From contig VGXB01000012.1 in NCBI GenBank assembly GCA_016873515.1, forward strand, positions 1 through 50,314: a stretch of DNA of 50,314 nt. The letters run 5' to 3'. Shown here one piece after another: positions 24,352 through 32,482 of this stretch (within the stretch, counting starts at the first letter, position 1; each line of letters opens with the position of its first letter). A model generated the notes under the pieces. The model had not been told where the DNA came from and ran no database searches. It saw only the letters and a program-made list of their open reading frames with translations. The stretch comes from Nitrospira sp. (GTDB lineage Bacteria > Nitrospirota > Nitrospiria > Nitrospirales > Nitrospiraceae). The position numbers and the translations under genes were made by a program.

Positions 24352-26733
24352 ATGAATGCTCCTGTGCTCGCCACAATGAGTCCGGAGTGGTTGTTCACGC
24401 TGCTGAAGATTTGCGATCCGGTCCTGGCTGTTTCATCAATGTTACTCGGCGGTGCGGCCTCTTACGTCATTCTCAGCATTGCCGAGCGAATGCGTGCCAC
24501 CGATCAGAGCCATGTAAAGAAGCAATGGCTGACCATCGGTGCAGTCGCTGCCGGCCTTGAGATCTGGGCGATCCACTTTATCGGAAATTTAGCGTTCTGC
24601 AGACCGGAAGTATCCGTGCTGAATATTGCGTTCACCGGCCTGTCCATTCTCCCTGCCGTAGCGGCAGGAGCTGTTGCCGTGTACCTTATCGGCAGCTTCA
24701 GCGCGTCTCCGATCCGGCTGTTGTCCGGCGGCTTAGCAATGGGAGCCTCCATGGCGGTGGCTCATTTCACCACCATGCTGGCGATGCATCCTTGGATCGA
24801 TCTGGATTCGAACATGGCTCAATTGATGCTGTCAGGTATTATCATCATACTCCTGGGCATTGTCGTGATCGGGCTCGGCGCATGGAATATCACTTATGGA
24901 GGCTGGCGAGTCACCGAAAAGGCAAGCGCGATGGGACTGGCTCTATCCGGTGCCCATTTCGCCGGAATGATGCCAGTGTACGGTGTCCCTGGTGTCGAGG
25001 TTCATGCATTGACGCCGGGAATTGAAGTGGATTTACTTGCTCTGGTTGCGATTTCATTCTCGAGTCTATTGGCCATTATCGATCGGCACGTGACGACGGC
25101 GTCCGGATTGGCGCGCGACACCCATGAACGAATGATCGCGGCTATCGAAAGCATCCCGCAGAGTGTTGCGCTTTTCGATACGGACGACCGTCTGGTGATC
25201 TGCAACCGCAAGTATCGGGAAGGCGTGTCTCAGCCTGATGAGGAAGTGCAGCTTAATGACTCGTTCGAGTCCATCATTCGCCGCGTGGCACTTCGAGGCG
25301 ATATTCCTGCGGCGATTGGAGATATTGATTCGTGGGTTAATATGCGTCTAGCCATGCACCGCAATCCCCGAGGGCCGTACTTACAATACCGATCTAATGG
25401 AGAATGGATGCAGATCAACGAGAGTCGGACGCATGATGGCGGCATCGTCGCGATCGCCACCGACATTACCGCCCTGAAAAATGCTGAGCAAGCCGCCGAG
25501 GATGCCAAAGCGCGGTTGGCCGATTCGCTGACCTTGGTGGAAGCGGCAAAGACCCGTATGCAAGAAGAGCTCAATGTGGGGCGCGATATTCAGCGAAGTA
25601 TGCTGCCGCGGGTGTTCCCGGCCTTTCCGGATCGCAAAGAAATTGAGCTCTATGCAGTGCTTGAACCGGCAATGGAAGTGGGCGGTGATCTCTATGACTT
25701 TTTCATGGTTGATGATCATCGATTGTGTTTTGTCATCGGCGATGTATCGGGAAACGGGGTTCCCGCTGCGTTGTTCATGACGATGACCAAGATCATGGTG
25801 AAGACTAGAGCAGCGTCGGACCCCTCGCCCGCCAGCATCGTCACTCATGTCAACGATGCGCTTAGCGCGGACAACGACAGCGCCATGTTCGTCACTCTCT
25901 ATCTAGGCATCTTGAATCTCCGCGACGGCACGCTGTTGACGACGAACGCGGGGCATAACCAGCCCTTGCTGAAGCGCCAGGATGGGCGCTTTGAGTGGTT
26001 GACGGCACAGGATGGACCCATTGTCGGCCCCATGCCAGGCATCGCGTTCAAGGAAAGTGTCACTCGGTTGGCTCCAGGGGACGAGTTATTTTTCTACACG
26101 GATGGGGTAACCGAAGCCGATAATGTCAGGCGGGAGCTGTTCGGTAACGACAGATTGAAAACAACGCTGGACCAATCCAAAGCGACCACGATTATCGATC
26201 GTATTGCTGATGTCATGAGGGCCGTGAAGGCCTTTGCTGGCGAGATGGCACAGGCAGACGACATCACTATTCTGGGACTGCGGTATTACGGTGTCGCGCC
26301 GACCAGCGCAGCTGCAGGATTTTTTCGTCAAACGATGCCCAACCGTTTGATGGCGATTCCCACCCTGCAATTAGCATTTGAACGGTATGTTTCGCAGTGG
26401 GAGAGAGCCAGGCCAATAATTCCCACGTTAAATATGGCGTTGGATGATCTGCTCAACAATGTCGTCGAATACGCGTTCCCCAACGATCAGTCGGAGCATC
26501 AGATCGTCGTGGAAGGTGACGTGCGCGATGGGTATGTTGTGCTGATCATTACGGACGACGGGATTCCTTTTAATCCCTTGACCGTAGCCCCGCCGGATCT
26601 GTCACTGTTATTACACAAACGAGAAATCGGCGGATTGGGGATTCATTTAGTACGAGCCATGTTTGATGAAGTATTGTATCATCGCGATATCGGGCGCAAT
26701 GTGCTGACCATCAAAAAGAAGCTGGCAGGTTGA
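24352..26733 (+). CDS. MHYT-sensor, PAS, PP2C (SpoIIE/RsbU) and HATPase signalling protein
   Basis: The start at 24352 (MNAPVLATMSPEW) has GGAGGTG seven bases upstream, giving 793 residues. Residues 1-250 hold seven hydrophobic spans with MHYT-like repeats (AIHFIGNLAF, VAHFTTMLAM, GAHFAGMM), an integral sensor thought to bind metal or gas. A PAS domain covers about 255-380 (SIPQSVALFDTDDRLVICN), and a short coiled coil leads to a PP2C-type phosphatase at about 405-640 (VGRDIQRSMLPRVFP, GGDLYDFF, IGDVSGNGVPAALFM, DDITILGL). A HATPase_c_2 domain of the RsbW/SpoIIAB type closes the protein (NMALDDLLNNVVEYAF). It thus joins phosphatase and anti-sigma-type kinase in one chain, next to two STAS antagonists. 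Confidence 0.9.
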   Translation: MNAPVLATMSPEWLFTLLKICDPVLAVSSMLLGGAASYVILSIAERMRATDQSHVKKQWLTIGAVAAGLEIWAIHFIGNLAFCRPEVSVLNIAFTGLSILPAVAAGAVAVYLIGSFSASPIRLLSGGLAMGASMAVAHFTTMLAMHPWIDLDSNMAQLMLSGIIIILLGIVVIGLGAWNITYGGWRVTEKASAMGLALSGAHFAGMMPVYGVPGVEVHALTPGIEVDLLALVAISFSSLLAIIDRHVTTASGLARDTHERMIAAIESIPQSVALFDTDDRLVICNRKYREGVSQPDEEVQLNDSFESIIRRVALRGDIPAAIGDIDSWVNMRLAMHRNPRGPYLQYRSNGEWMQINESRTHDGGIVAIATDITALKNAEQAAEDAKARLADSLTLVEAAKTRMQEELNVGRDIQRSMLPRVFPAFPDRKEIELYAVLEPAMEVGGDLYDFFMVDDHRLCFVIGDVSGNGVPAALFMTMTKIMVKTRAASDPSPASIVTHVNDALSADNDSAMFVTLYLGILNLRDGTLLTTNAGHNQPLLKRQDGRFEWLTAQDGPIVGPMPGIAFKESVTRLAPGDELFFYTDGVTEADNVRRELFGNDRLKTTLDQSKATTIIDRIADVMRAVKAFAGEMAQADDITILGLRYYGVAPTSAAAGFFRQTMPNRLMAIPTLQLAFERYVSQWERARPIIPTLNMALDDLLNNVVEYAFPNDQSEHQIVVEGDVRDGYVVLIITDDGIPFNPLTVAPPDLSLLLHKREIGGLGIHLVRAMFDEVLYHRDIGRNVLTIKKKLAG

Positions 26734-26823
26734 TCAGCTGACTCCTGTCAGATGGTGTGCTTGGAAATCTGACTAATCCATCCGCCAGTCGCAGGACGCC
26801 ATGGAGGCAATGGGTAAGGGGAT

Positions 26824-27174
26824 ATGAAGATGATTATTGCCTTACGTGAGAATGGCGCCGTCGTCATTGTTGCCCCGCAAGGGCGGTTTGACACGAACGG
26901 TTCGCCAGAAGTCGAGCGCGTTTTAACCGACCACATCGCGCGGGGAGCCAAGCGGATCGTACTCGATCTTTCGCGGATTGAGTACATCTCCTCCATCGGG
27001 CTTCGCGTAATCTTGAAAACTATGATGGCGATGAATCGAACGGGCGGGAAAATCCTGCTGTGTGGAGGAAATGACCATTCCCGAATGGTACTTCAGATGA
27101 GCGGCGTGATGGGCATGAATATTTATGCGGCCAACGTGGAAGAGGCTATCGTGAGAGTTTATGGGTCAAGCTGA
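26824..27174 (+). CDS. STAS-domain anti-sigma factor antagonist (1)
   Basis: A 116-residue single STAS domain of the SpoIIAA/RsbV type. The conserved phosphorylation loop reads IEYISSIGLR, near residue 56. AAGGGGAT precedes the ATG. Such proteins bind an anti-sigma kinase when unphosphorylated and are released when it phosphorylates them; PP2C phosphatases reset them. It lies 90 bases after the MHYT-PP2C-HATPase gene on the same strand, so it is the likely substrate of both its kinase and phosphatase halves. Confidence 0.9.
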   Translation: MKMIIALRENGAVVIVAPQGRFDTNGSPEVERVLTDHIARGAKRIVLDLSRIEYISSIGLRVILKTMMAMNRTGGKILLCGGNDHSRMVLQMSGVMGMNIYAANVEEAIVRVYGSS

Positions 27175-27312
27175 AATCTCGGGGTCAGTCCCGCAAGCTA
27201 TATTTTGCAATGGCATGGCACATGCAGGTTTGATACCATGGGACTTGTCTTGTGTAAGCAATCCTAGGCGAGCACCTTTTCAGTATGTTTCGAATCAGAA
27301 TGGAGGGGAATT

Positions 27313-27696
27313 ATGGAGCAAGAGACCAGGCATACATTGACTGTGACCTCTCACGAGAAAGCCGGGGTCACTGTCGTTAAGATAAAAGGCAGCCTGGCTG
27401 CAACCACTGCTGAGCAGGGAAACAGGGAAATGGAGAAGATACTGAATGCCGGCGCGAAAAAACTGATCCTCAACCTGGCTGAGGTGGATTATATCAGCAG
27501 TGGTGGGATCCGGGTTATCATGTTGGCCTTCAAGGTCTTGCAAGGTGTGCAAGGGCAGATGAAACTTTCCTCCGCAAAGGGGATGGTCAAAGAAGCCCTA
27601 CAGGCCAGCGGGTTTGATTTACTTAGCCGTATGTATGGAGGCAATCTTCAGCTGTACAGTACGGATGAAGAGGCACTGGCCGCGTTCAATTCCTAA
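27313..27696 (+). CDS. STAS-domain anti-sigma factor antagonist (2)
   Basis: A second STAS domain, 127 residues, with the loop VDYISSGGIRV and a following helix-strand pattern (AKGMVKEALQASGFDLL). GGAGGGGAATT lies before the ATG. It is a distinct paralogue rather than a recent copy of the first. Two antagonists beside one phosphatase/kinase could give different thresholds or outputs. No sigma factor gene is adjacent, so the output could be diguanylate cyclase, motility or surface regulation as in other partner-switching modules. Confidence 0.88.
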   Translation: MEQETRHTLTVTSHEKAGVTVVKIKGSLAATTAEQGNREMEKILNAGAKKLILNLAEVDYISSGGIRVIMLAFKVLQGVQGQMKLSSAKGMVKEALQASGFDLLSRMYGGNLQLYSTDEEALAAFNS

Positions 27697-28026
27697 AGAT
27701 CTGGAGGCCAGATACGAACCCTGTGAGCTATGGGTTCGGTCCCCGTGCGGCGGTAGCCCGTCCCAACCTCAAATCTCTTTTGGCGACCCTAAAAGAAACG
27801 CGAAATTGCATCGCGAAATATTTTTCCATCAACCCACTTAATCTAACGGCTGATTCTGTTCATGGTAGATTACAAGGTCTGAGTTTCGCCACCGCAAGGC
27901 CAATCCCACAATTCAATCAAGCTCGATCGGGTTGGTGTTGTTGTCAGAATCTCTATCAGTGAATTGATCTCGCCCCCTTAAATGGGTCCCACTCGTCTGT
28001 TAGGGTCGGGCCAAAAGAAGGGCTGC
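27697..28026. other. Intergenic, about 330 bases, no gene supported
   Basis: It begins with a small perfect hairpin (ATCTGG-AGG-CCAGAT near 27700-27714) without a following T-run. The remainder shows no frame with a ribosome site. It leads into the IS remnant, so part may be old insertion-sequence flank. Confidence 0.4.
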
Positions 28027-28222
28027 ATGTCACGTTTGCATCACACTCTCGGATAAAGTCTCGCCAAGCTGCGTGAAGCTGAAGTGGCTCTGAGCAAAGG
28101 CCAGGCAGTGGCCCAGGTCTGTCGGACTCTGGACATCACCAAACAAACATAGTACCGCTGGCGCAACGAATACGGTCATCTAGAAGATCGATCAAACCAT
28201 GCGGTTGAAAGATCTCGAACGC
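28027..28222 (+). pseudogene. IS3-family transposase orfA remnant
   Basis: From ATG 28027 the frame reads MSRLHHTLG-stop, then AKLREAEVALSKGQAVAQV and CRTLDITKQT-stop-YRWRNEYG. This is the helix-turn-helix front of IS3-type OrfA. A one-base shift then gives KIDQTMRLKDLER, the next part of the family, and the match stops at 28222. There are two stop codons, one shift and a truncation; no orfB and no clear terminal inverted repeats were seen. This is an old, inactive fragment. Confidence 0.8.
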
Positions 28223-28452
28223 GCGAGTGGAGATGAACCCTGATTGTCCTGCATTGGAGCCGACAGCATTCAAATCACGATAGACACTTAGGGCCATCTC
28301 TTCCTCAGTGGAAATCGTGGGTGGGCTGATACGCTGGATGAGATTGTCGGTACGGTCGGTTCTGCATTCGCTCTGCACCAGAAGGCAGTAATCGAGGAGG
28401 TACTCGCTTGAGCAGCCGAGTGGTAAGTCACTGGATTACCAAGGGGTTTATT

Positions 28453-28528
28453 TGGTGGCGGTGACCCGGATCGAACGGGTGACCCGCGGCTTATGAGTCC
28501 GCTGCTCTGCCAACTGAGCTACACCGCC
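28453..28528 (-). tRNA. tRNA-Met (CAU), elongator type
   Basis: A 76-base cloverleaf on the minus strand: acceptor GGCGGTG pairs CACCGCC, D arm GCTC-AGTTGGCA-GAGC, anticodon loop CTCATAA with anticodon CAU, T arm ACCCG-TTCGATC-CGGGT, and an encoded CCA. The anticodon stem lacks the three G-C pairs of initiator tRNA. A lysidine-type tRNA-Ile (CAU) cannot be fully excluded by eye, but the AGTTGGCAGAGC D arm and AGCGGACTCATAA stem-loop fit elongator Met best. Confidence 0.92.
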
Positions 28529-28669
28529 ACGGTGATGAGCAGGCGGAAAACAGTGCGGATCATAGCCGAAGAACAGCAGCCCTGTCCACCTGCTGTATGT
28601 CGATACAGTGGCAGGATCTTTCCATGATCTTGGAGGAGAAACCTGCTAAGGTGGGTTCCTCGTTCACGG

Positions 28670-29539
28670 ATGCGTATGATATCGATTGGCAATGGCAGAG
28701 CGGTGGTAGTCACTGGAGCCTCGACCGGGATCGGCGCGGCCTGTGCGGTCCATCTGGACCGGTTGGGTTTTATGGTGTTTGCCGGTGTGCGGAAATCCCA
28801 AGACGGAGCGACGCTTCAACAGCAGGGGGCAGGAGTCATTCCGCTCATACTCGATGTCACCGATGAGGCGCTCATCCTGAAAGCTCAACAGCAAGTTCTT
28901 GAAAAATGCGGAAGTGTTGGATTATATGGGCTTATTAATAATGCTGGTATAGCGGTGGTTGGTCCGCTTGAAGGAGTGCCGATTTCAGATTTGCGAAAGC
29001 AGCTGGAGATCAACGTGATCGGACAAATTGCTGTGACGCAGGCATTTCTTCCGCTGATACGGAAGGCCCGTGGCCGGATCGTGAACATGGGTTCGATCGC
29101 AGGCCGTGGAGCATTGCCGTTGATGGGGCCCTATTCTGCGTCGAAGTTTGCGCTGGAAGCGATGACCGATGCCTTGCGATTAGAATTGCAGCAATGGGGA
29201 ATCCACGTATCGATTGTGGAGCCCGGGGCAATTGCGACGCCGATCTGGGAGAAGTCCGGGAAGGATGCCGCCGCTTTAGAAGTGGCCATGCCGATGCATA
29301 TGCGCAGCCTCTATGCCACTCTGGTGGCTGCAGTCAGAAAGGTGGTTGGGGAAGCGTCTGCACGGGCCATTGCCACCGATGCTGTTTCGCAAGCTGTGGA
29401 ACATGCACTTACGGCATTTCGTCCGAAGACTCGGTATCTTGTAGGGATGGATGCGAAACTCCGAGCCGTAATGATGACGCTCCTTCCCGATCGGCTCTCT
29501 GATGCTGTGCTCACCTGGGCGCTCAAGTTGCCTCGGTAG
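28670..29539 (+). CDS. Short-chain dehydrogenase/reductase (SDR)
   Basis: A 289-residue classical SDR: cofactor loop VVVTGASTGIGAACAV, LINNAGIAVVGP, the catalytic Ser in MGSIAGRG, and YSASK with the Tyr-Lys pair. The tail VEPGAIATPIWEK matches SDRs that act on lipophilic or steroid-like alcohols. GTG-rich context and an ATG at 28670 or 28676 leave a two-codon doubt on the start. The substrate is unknown. It converges with the NTF2-like gene at 29566. Confidence 0.88.
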   Translation: MRMISIGNGRAVVVTGASTGIGAACAVHLDRLGFMVFAGVRKSQDGATLQQQGAGVIPLILDVTDEALILKAQQQVLEKCGSVGLYGLINNAGIAVVGPLEGVPISDLRKQLEINVIGQIAVTQAFLPLIRKARGRIVNMGSIAGRGALPLMGPYSASKFALEAMTDALRLELQQWGIHVSIVEPGAIATPIWEKSGKDAAALEVAMPMHMRSLYATLVAAVRKVVGEASARAIATDAVSQAVEHALTAFRPKTRYLVGMDAKLRAVMMTLLPDRLSDAVLTWALKLPR

Positions 29540-29565
29540 GCTATTTTCTCAGTGATCGGGCCCTG

Positions 29566-30093
29566 TCAAGGTTGGACAATGGACTGATCAATTTTGTCGG
29601 ACCGAAACGATTCGTGCCAGGACAGCAGTTGCCAGTGGCCGTTTCGGCGTTCAAGCACACCGGTTTCTTGCATAGGTAGAACCATTCGTTTTAATTGGTC
29701 CCCTTCGGCGACGTAGCGAATGTAATCGAGTTCCATCGAGTACCATGCGATATCTCCCTTCGTCCAGACCTTGAGTTCACGGATGGGGATCTCAAGCTTC
29801 TGCGCGTTGAGAAATTCATCTCGCAATCCTTGTTCAAGCTCCTCCCAGCCCACATATTTCCGCCCGGCCACCCCATAGCTGATGATATCGGCATCGTGAG
29901 CCATCATTCCGGAAAGAGTGGAGAGATCTTTTCCAGCATTTGCCTGTATCATCCGACGAATAGCGGACTCGGGATCAGAGGGTTCTTGAGCAATGGCCAG
30001 CGGAGCGAAGCTCAGACACAGAGACAGGATCCAGCAGGAGACGAATCTGGAAGAGTCCATCGAGGTAATTCGAGAGAATCGTTCATTTCCCAT
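29566..30093 (-). CDS. Secreted NTF2/SnoaL-like protein
   Basis: A signal peptide (CWILSLCLSFAPLAIAQ, cleavage near AQ-EP) is followed by an NTF2-like alpha+beta cone: ESAIRRMIQANAGKDLSTLS, the MAHDADIISYGV strand, GWEELEQGLRDEF, DIAWYSMELDYI and GHWQLLSWHESF. The fold is used for ligand binding or as ketosteroid-isomerase-like enzymes. The start at 30093 lies two bases after the ETHE1-like stop; an internal ATG at 30060 would also give a signal peptide. The pair is likely one transcript. Confidence 0.8.
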   Translation of the reverse strand: MGNERFSRITSMDSSRFVSCWILSLCLSFAPLAIAQEPSDPESAIRRMIQANAGKDLSTLSGMMAHDADIISYGVAGRKYVGWEELEQGLRDEFLNAQKLEIPIRELKVWTKGDIAWYSMELDYIRYVAEGDQLKRMVLPMQETGVLERRNGHWQLLSWHESFRSDKIDQSIVQP

Positions 30094-30095
30094 GA

Positions 30096-30836
30096 TTACT
30101 GATCGATACGTCCCGCTTTGATGTTGGCAGGGAGTGCCACATCCATGCGTGCTGGCCTCGGCTGGTGTCGACGGGACATCAGTTCGACGAACTGCGCGCG
30201 GCTGATGGAGAGATTTAGGCGTTCATTGTATCGTTTTTCCTCGCCGATGGTTGAGGACACTCTGCCGGTGTAATCATGGCCAGGATAGACAATCGTTTCG
30301 TCGGGTAACATGAACAGCTTCTGGCGGACCGAATCGAAGAGATGTTCCGAAGAGCCGCCCTGGAGATCCGTGCGTCCGTTCCCGCGGACGAACAGCGTGT
30401 CCCCTGTAAAGACTGCGCCGGGCAGCACATAACTCGTACACCCGTCAGTGTGACCGGGAGTGGCCAGCGCCTGTATGGCTGTGCGTCCGAAGCGGAGCGC
30501 TTGGCCATCATGGAGAAAGACATCCCCTCCCGTCACGGTACCCTGAGTGCCACCACCATAGACGATACGAGCACCGGTGGCATCTTGAATGCGCGCGGCG
30601 CCGGTGATGTGGTCCGCATGAATGTGGGTTTCAATCACATAGACGAGTGAGAGCCCCAGTTCTTTGACCAATCGTAGATCCCGCGCGACGTTTTCGAGAA
30701 CCGGATCGATGAGGATAGCCTGGCTGGACTCGCGATCGGCGACGAGATAGCTGCGGCTTTCAGCGCGATCGTCTACATTCTGATCGCCATTCACATCCAA
30801 AAGAATTGTGACAGTATAGGAATCTGTTGTGGCCAT
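30096..30836 (-). CDS. ETHE1-like persulfide dioxygenase (MBL fold)
   Basis: A 246-residue metallo-beta-lactamase-fold protein. The metal site THIHADH is visible, with the second-half histidine in ATPGHTDG, the aspartate in VFTGDTLFV, and PGHDY. The block RGNGRTDLQGG is typical of ETHE1/persulfide dioxygenases, which oxidise glutathione persulfide to sulfite with iron. An unusual N-terminal stretch of about 30 residues contains DVNGDQNVDD, resembling a calcium-binding loop of dockerin/EF-hand type. It leads a two-gene unit with the NTF2-like secreted protein. Confidence 0.87.
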   Translation of the reverse strand: MATTDSYTVTILLDVNGDQNVDDRAESRSYLVADRESSQAILIDPVLENVARDLRLVKELGLSLVYVIETHIHADHITGAARIQDATGARIVYGGGTQGTVTGGDVFLHDGQALRFGRTAIQALATPGHTDGCTSYVLPGAVFTGDTLFVRGNGRTDLQGGSSEHLFDSVRQKLFMLPDETIVYPGHDYTGRVSSTIGEEKRYNERLNLSISRAQFVELMSRRHQPRPARMDVALPANIKAGRIDQ

Positions 30837-30887
30837 TGTTGGCGAAAGACTCTAGCATCATATCAGAAATCAGAATGGTCAGCCAGA

Positions 30888-31247
30888 ATGTTGCTATGTT
30901 TTACGATCACTCTATTTCGTGGCCTATTCAACTGTTCGTTCTTCCCGTGCGAGGCAGATCCTCTAGAATTTAGAGTAGGCCTGGATCACGTCCGTCTCCG
31001 TGCCGTCGTTGATCACTACGGCGTGTCCCGTATCGATTCATTCAAAGATGCTGCTCTAGATATTGACGATATTGGAATAACCGTGCCGATGCAGTTGCCC
31101 CGCAATCCGTCCGCTGCAGTATCTCACCGAGCAATAAATCGCGACTGGTTTCTCTGGGGCGATGTCGGTCAGTCAATCAAGCGAAAAATTCTCGAGGCCA
31201 ACCCAGATGGCCCGCGGGATATTACTCACTTCGAATTCTTGAGATGA
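30888..31247 (+). CDS. Possible hypothetical protein (119 aa)
   Basis: An open frame with a hydrophobic front (MLLCFTITLFRGLFNCSFF) and a charged body (DSFKDAALDIDDIGITVPMQ, NPDGPRDITHFEFLR). No ribosome site is clear, and the surroundings hold several gene fragments, so it could be a remnant or chance. No family was recognised. Confidence 0.3.
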   Translation: MLLCFTITLFRGLFNCSFFPCEADPLEFRVGLDHVRLRAVVDHYGVSRIDSFKDAALDIDDIGITVPMQLPRNPSAAVSHRAINRDWFLWGDVGQSIKRKILEANPDGPRDITHFEFLR

Positions 31248-31333
31248 GCAAGTGTCGAGTATCTGAAATGGTTCTGATGCCAGTTTGTCGATCAAGATTT
31301 CTGGCACACGGTGCGAGGGGAGATAGTAGAAGA

Positions 31334-31450
31334 TCATAGGCGTTGTCGCTTACATGCAGCGATTGCCTGCACGTTTTGTCCCCCGAGGAAGAGGACTGCT
31401 CCTAACGCAACCAATCCCATAATCAACAGGTATCGTATCAGGAATTGTCC
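31334..31450 (-). other. Possible Flp-type pilin fragment
   Basis: On the minus strand a frame reads GQFLIRYLLIMGLVALGAVL, then FLGGQNVQAIAACKRQRL and stops. The GQ-x4-Y start and the single hydrophobic span recall Flp/Fap pilins, but the prepilin glycine-processing front and a start codon are missing. It is a fragment at best. Confidence 0.2.
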
Positions 31451-31592
31451 GTAGAGGTGGCTCCACAAGCAATGCCTTCCAGAATATCGCGTGTAAAAAT
31501 ATCATCAACTGCCAATTTGTCATATCCCTGCGTTGAAATCCGGACCGCTTGACTGGCGAAAAGGTGTTTAATCGTTCCAATGTGTCGCTCAT
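31438..31592 (-). pseudogene. Frameshifted DUF4258 gene remnant
   Basis: Starting at ATG 31592 the frame reads MSDTLERLN and then loses sense. One base over, the sequence reads HLFASQAVRISTQGYDKLAV, then DDIFTRDILEGI and soon stops. The middle resembles DUF4258, a small toxin-like or RNase-like family seen beside antitoxins. A single indel near codon 9 and a truncated C terminus mark it as a remnant. No antitoxin gene is adjacent. Confidence 0.55.
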
Positions 31593-31666
31593 GACGTTCT
31601 ATTGGCCAGTTTCCGTCCGTTGGAGCTATCACATGCATTGAGAGTACTGGCAGTCGGCGGTGCAGT

Positions 31667-32452
31667 CTACTGGGGGTGGTTTTGTGAAATCCAACTATCA
31701 GGCGGGCATATTTCACCCAGCTTGCCAAGCCGCGATTGGAGAATACTGATGGTGGCGATGGCGGCGGTTTCGGCTCGAAGTATAGAAGTGCCAAGGTTAA
31801 TTGGTTGGATGTCTTCTTGTTTGGCCAGTGCCATCTCTTCCTTGCTCCAGCCCCCCTCCGGTCCAATCAAGATCAGCACACAGCCGGTCGGCTCTTGCGG
31901 TAGCGCGACTGTTTGTAAACTCATCCCGTCTCGCCGCTCAATGAGCATGAGGGTGACGATGCCACCTGGACGGTTCTTCAGAAATGCGCTGAGGGATTGG
32001 GGCGTGGTGATCGCCGGCACACGCCACTGTTCCGATTGCTGGGCGGCTTCCAGCGCAATGCGTTGCCATCGAGTGACCTGATGGTCCACGCGGTCAGGTT
32101 TGATCTGCACGACACTATGCTGGCTATCAATCGGCATAATTTCGCTGATGCCAAGCTCAGTAGCTTTTTGGATCACCCAGTCCATTTTTTCGCCCTTGAT
32201 CAGCGATTGCCCCAGGATCAGACGAGGTGAGTGGCGAGCCGGTTCTTGAATTGCCTCAAGAATACGCCCTGTAACGGCTCGTTTCGAGGTATCGGTGACT
32301 TCACCTCGGTATCTGGTGCCTCGTCCGTCACCAAACCACAGCGTTTCGCCGGCAACGACACGCAAACTGTCTCGGAGATGCACGAGCAAGTGGCCGGTGA
32401 TGGAGAAAGTCGGAAAAGTGACGCACTCAAGGGGAACGAAAAATACAGGCAT
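31667..32452 (-). CDS. rsmE: 16S rRNA (uracil-1498-N3)-methyltransferase RsmE
   Basis: A 261-residue SPOUT methyltransferase. The N-terminal PUA-like part precedes LILGQSLIKGEKMDWVIQKA and TELGISEIMPIDSQHSV. The trefoil knot is visible as LILIGPEGGWSKEEMALA and LGTSILRAETAAI, where SAM binds. RsmE methylates U1498 of 16S rRNA with SAM. It follows dnaJ by about 30 bases on the same strand, a common bacterial neighbour order. Confidence 0.93.
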   Translation of the reverse strand: MPVFFVPLECVTFPTFSITGHLLVHLRDSLRVVAGETLWFGDGRGTRYRGEVTDTSKRAVTGRILEAIQEPARHSPRLILGQSLIKGEKMDWVIQKATELGISEIMPIDSQHSVVQIKPDRVDHQVTRWQRIALEAAQQSEQWRVPAITTPQSLSAFLKNRPGGIVTLMLIERRDGMSLQTVALPQEPTGCVLILIGPEGGWSKEEMALAKQEDIQPINLGTSILRAETAAIATISILQSRLGKLGEICPPDSWISQNHPQ

Positions 32453-32482
32453 CAGGACTCACAAGATCAAGGGGAGGAGAGA

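Noticed and set aside
28136-28378. An 80-residue minus-strand frame
   Set aside because: It overlaps the IS3 orfA remnant in antisense and lacks a start signal.
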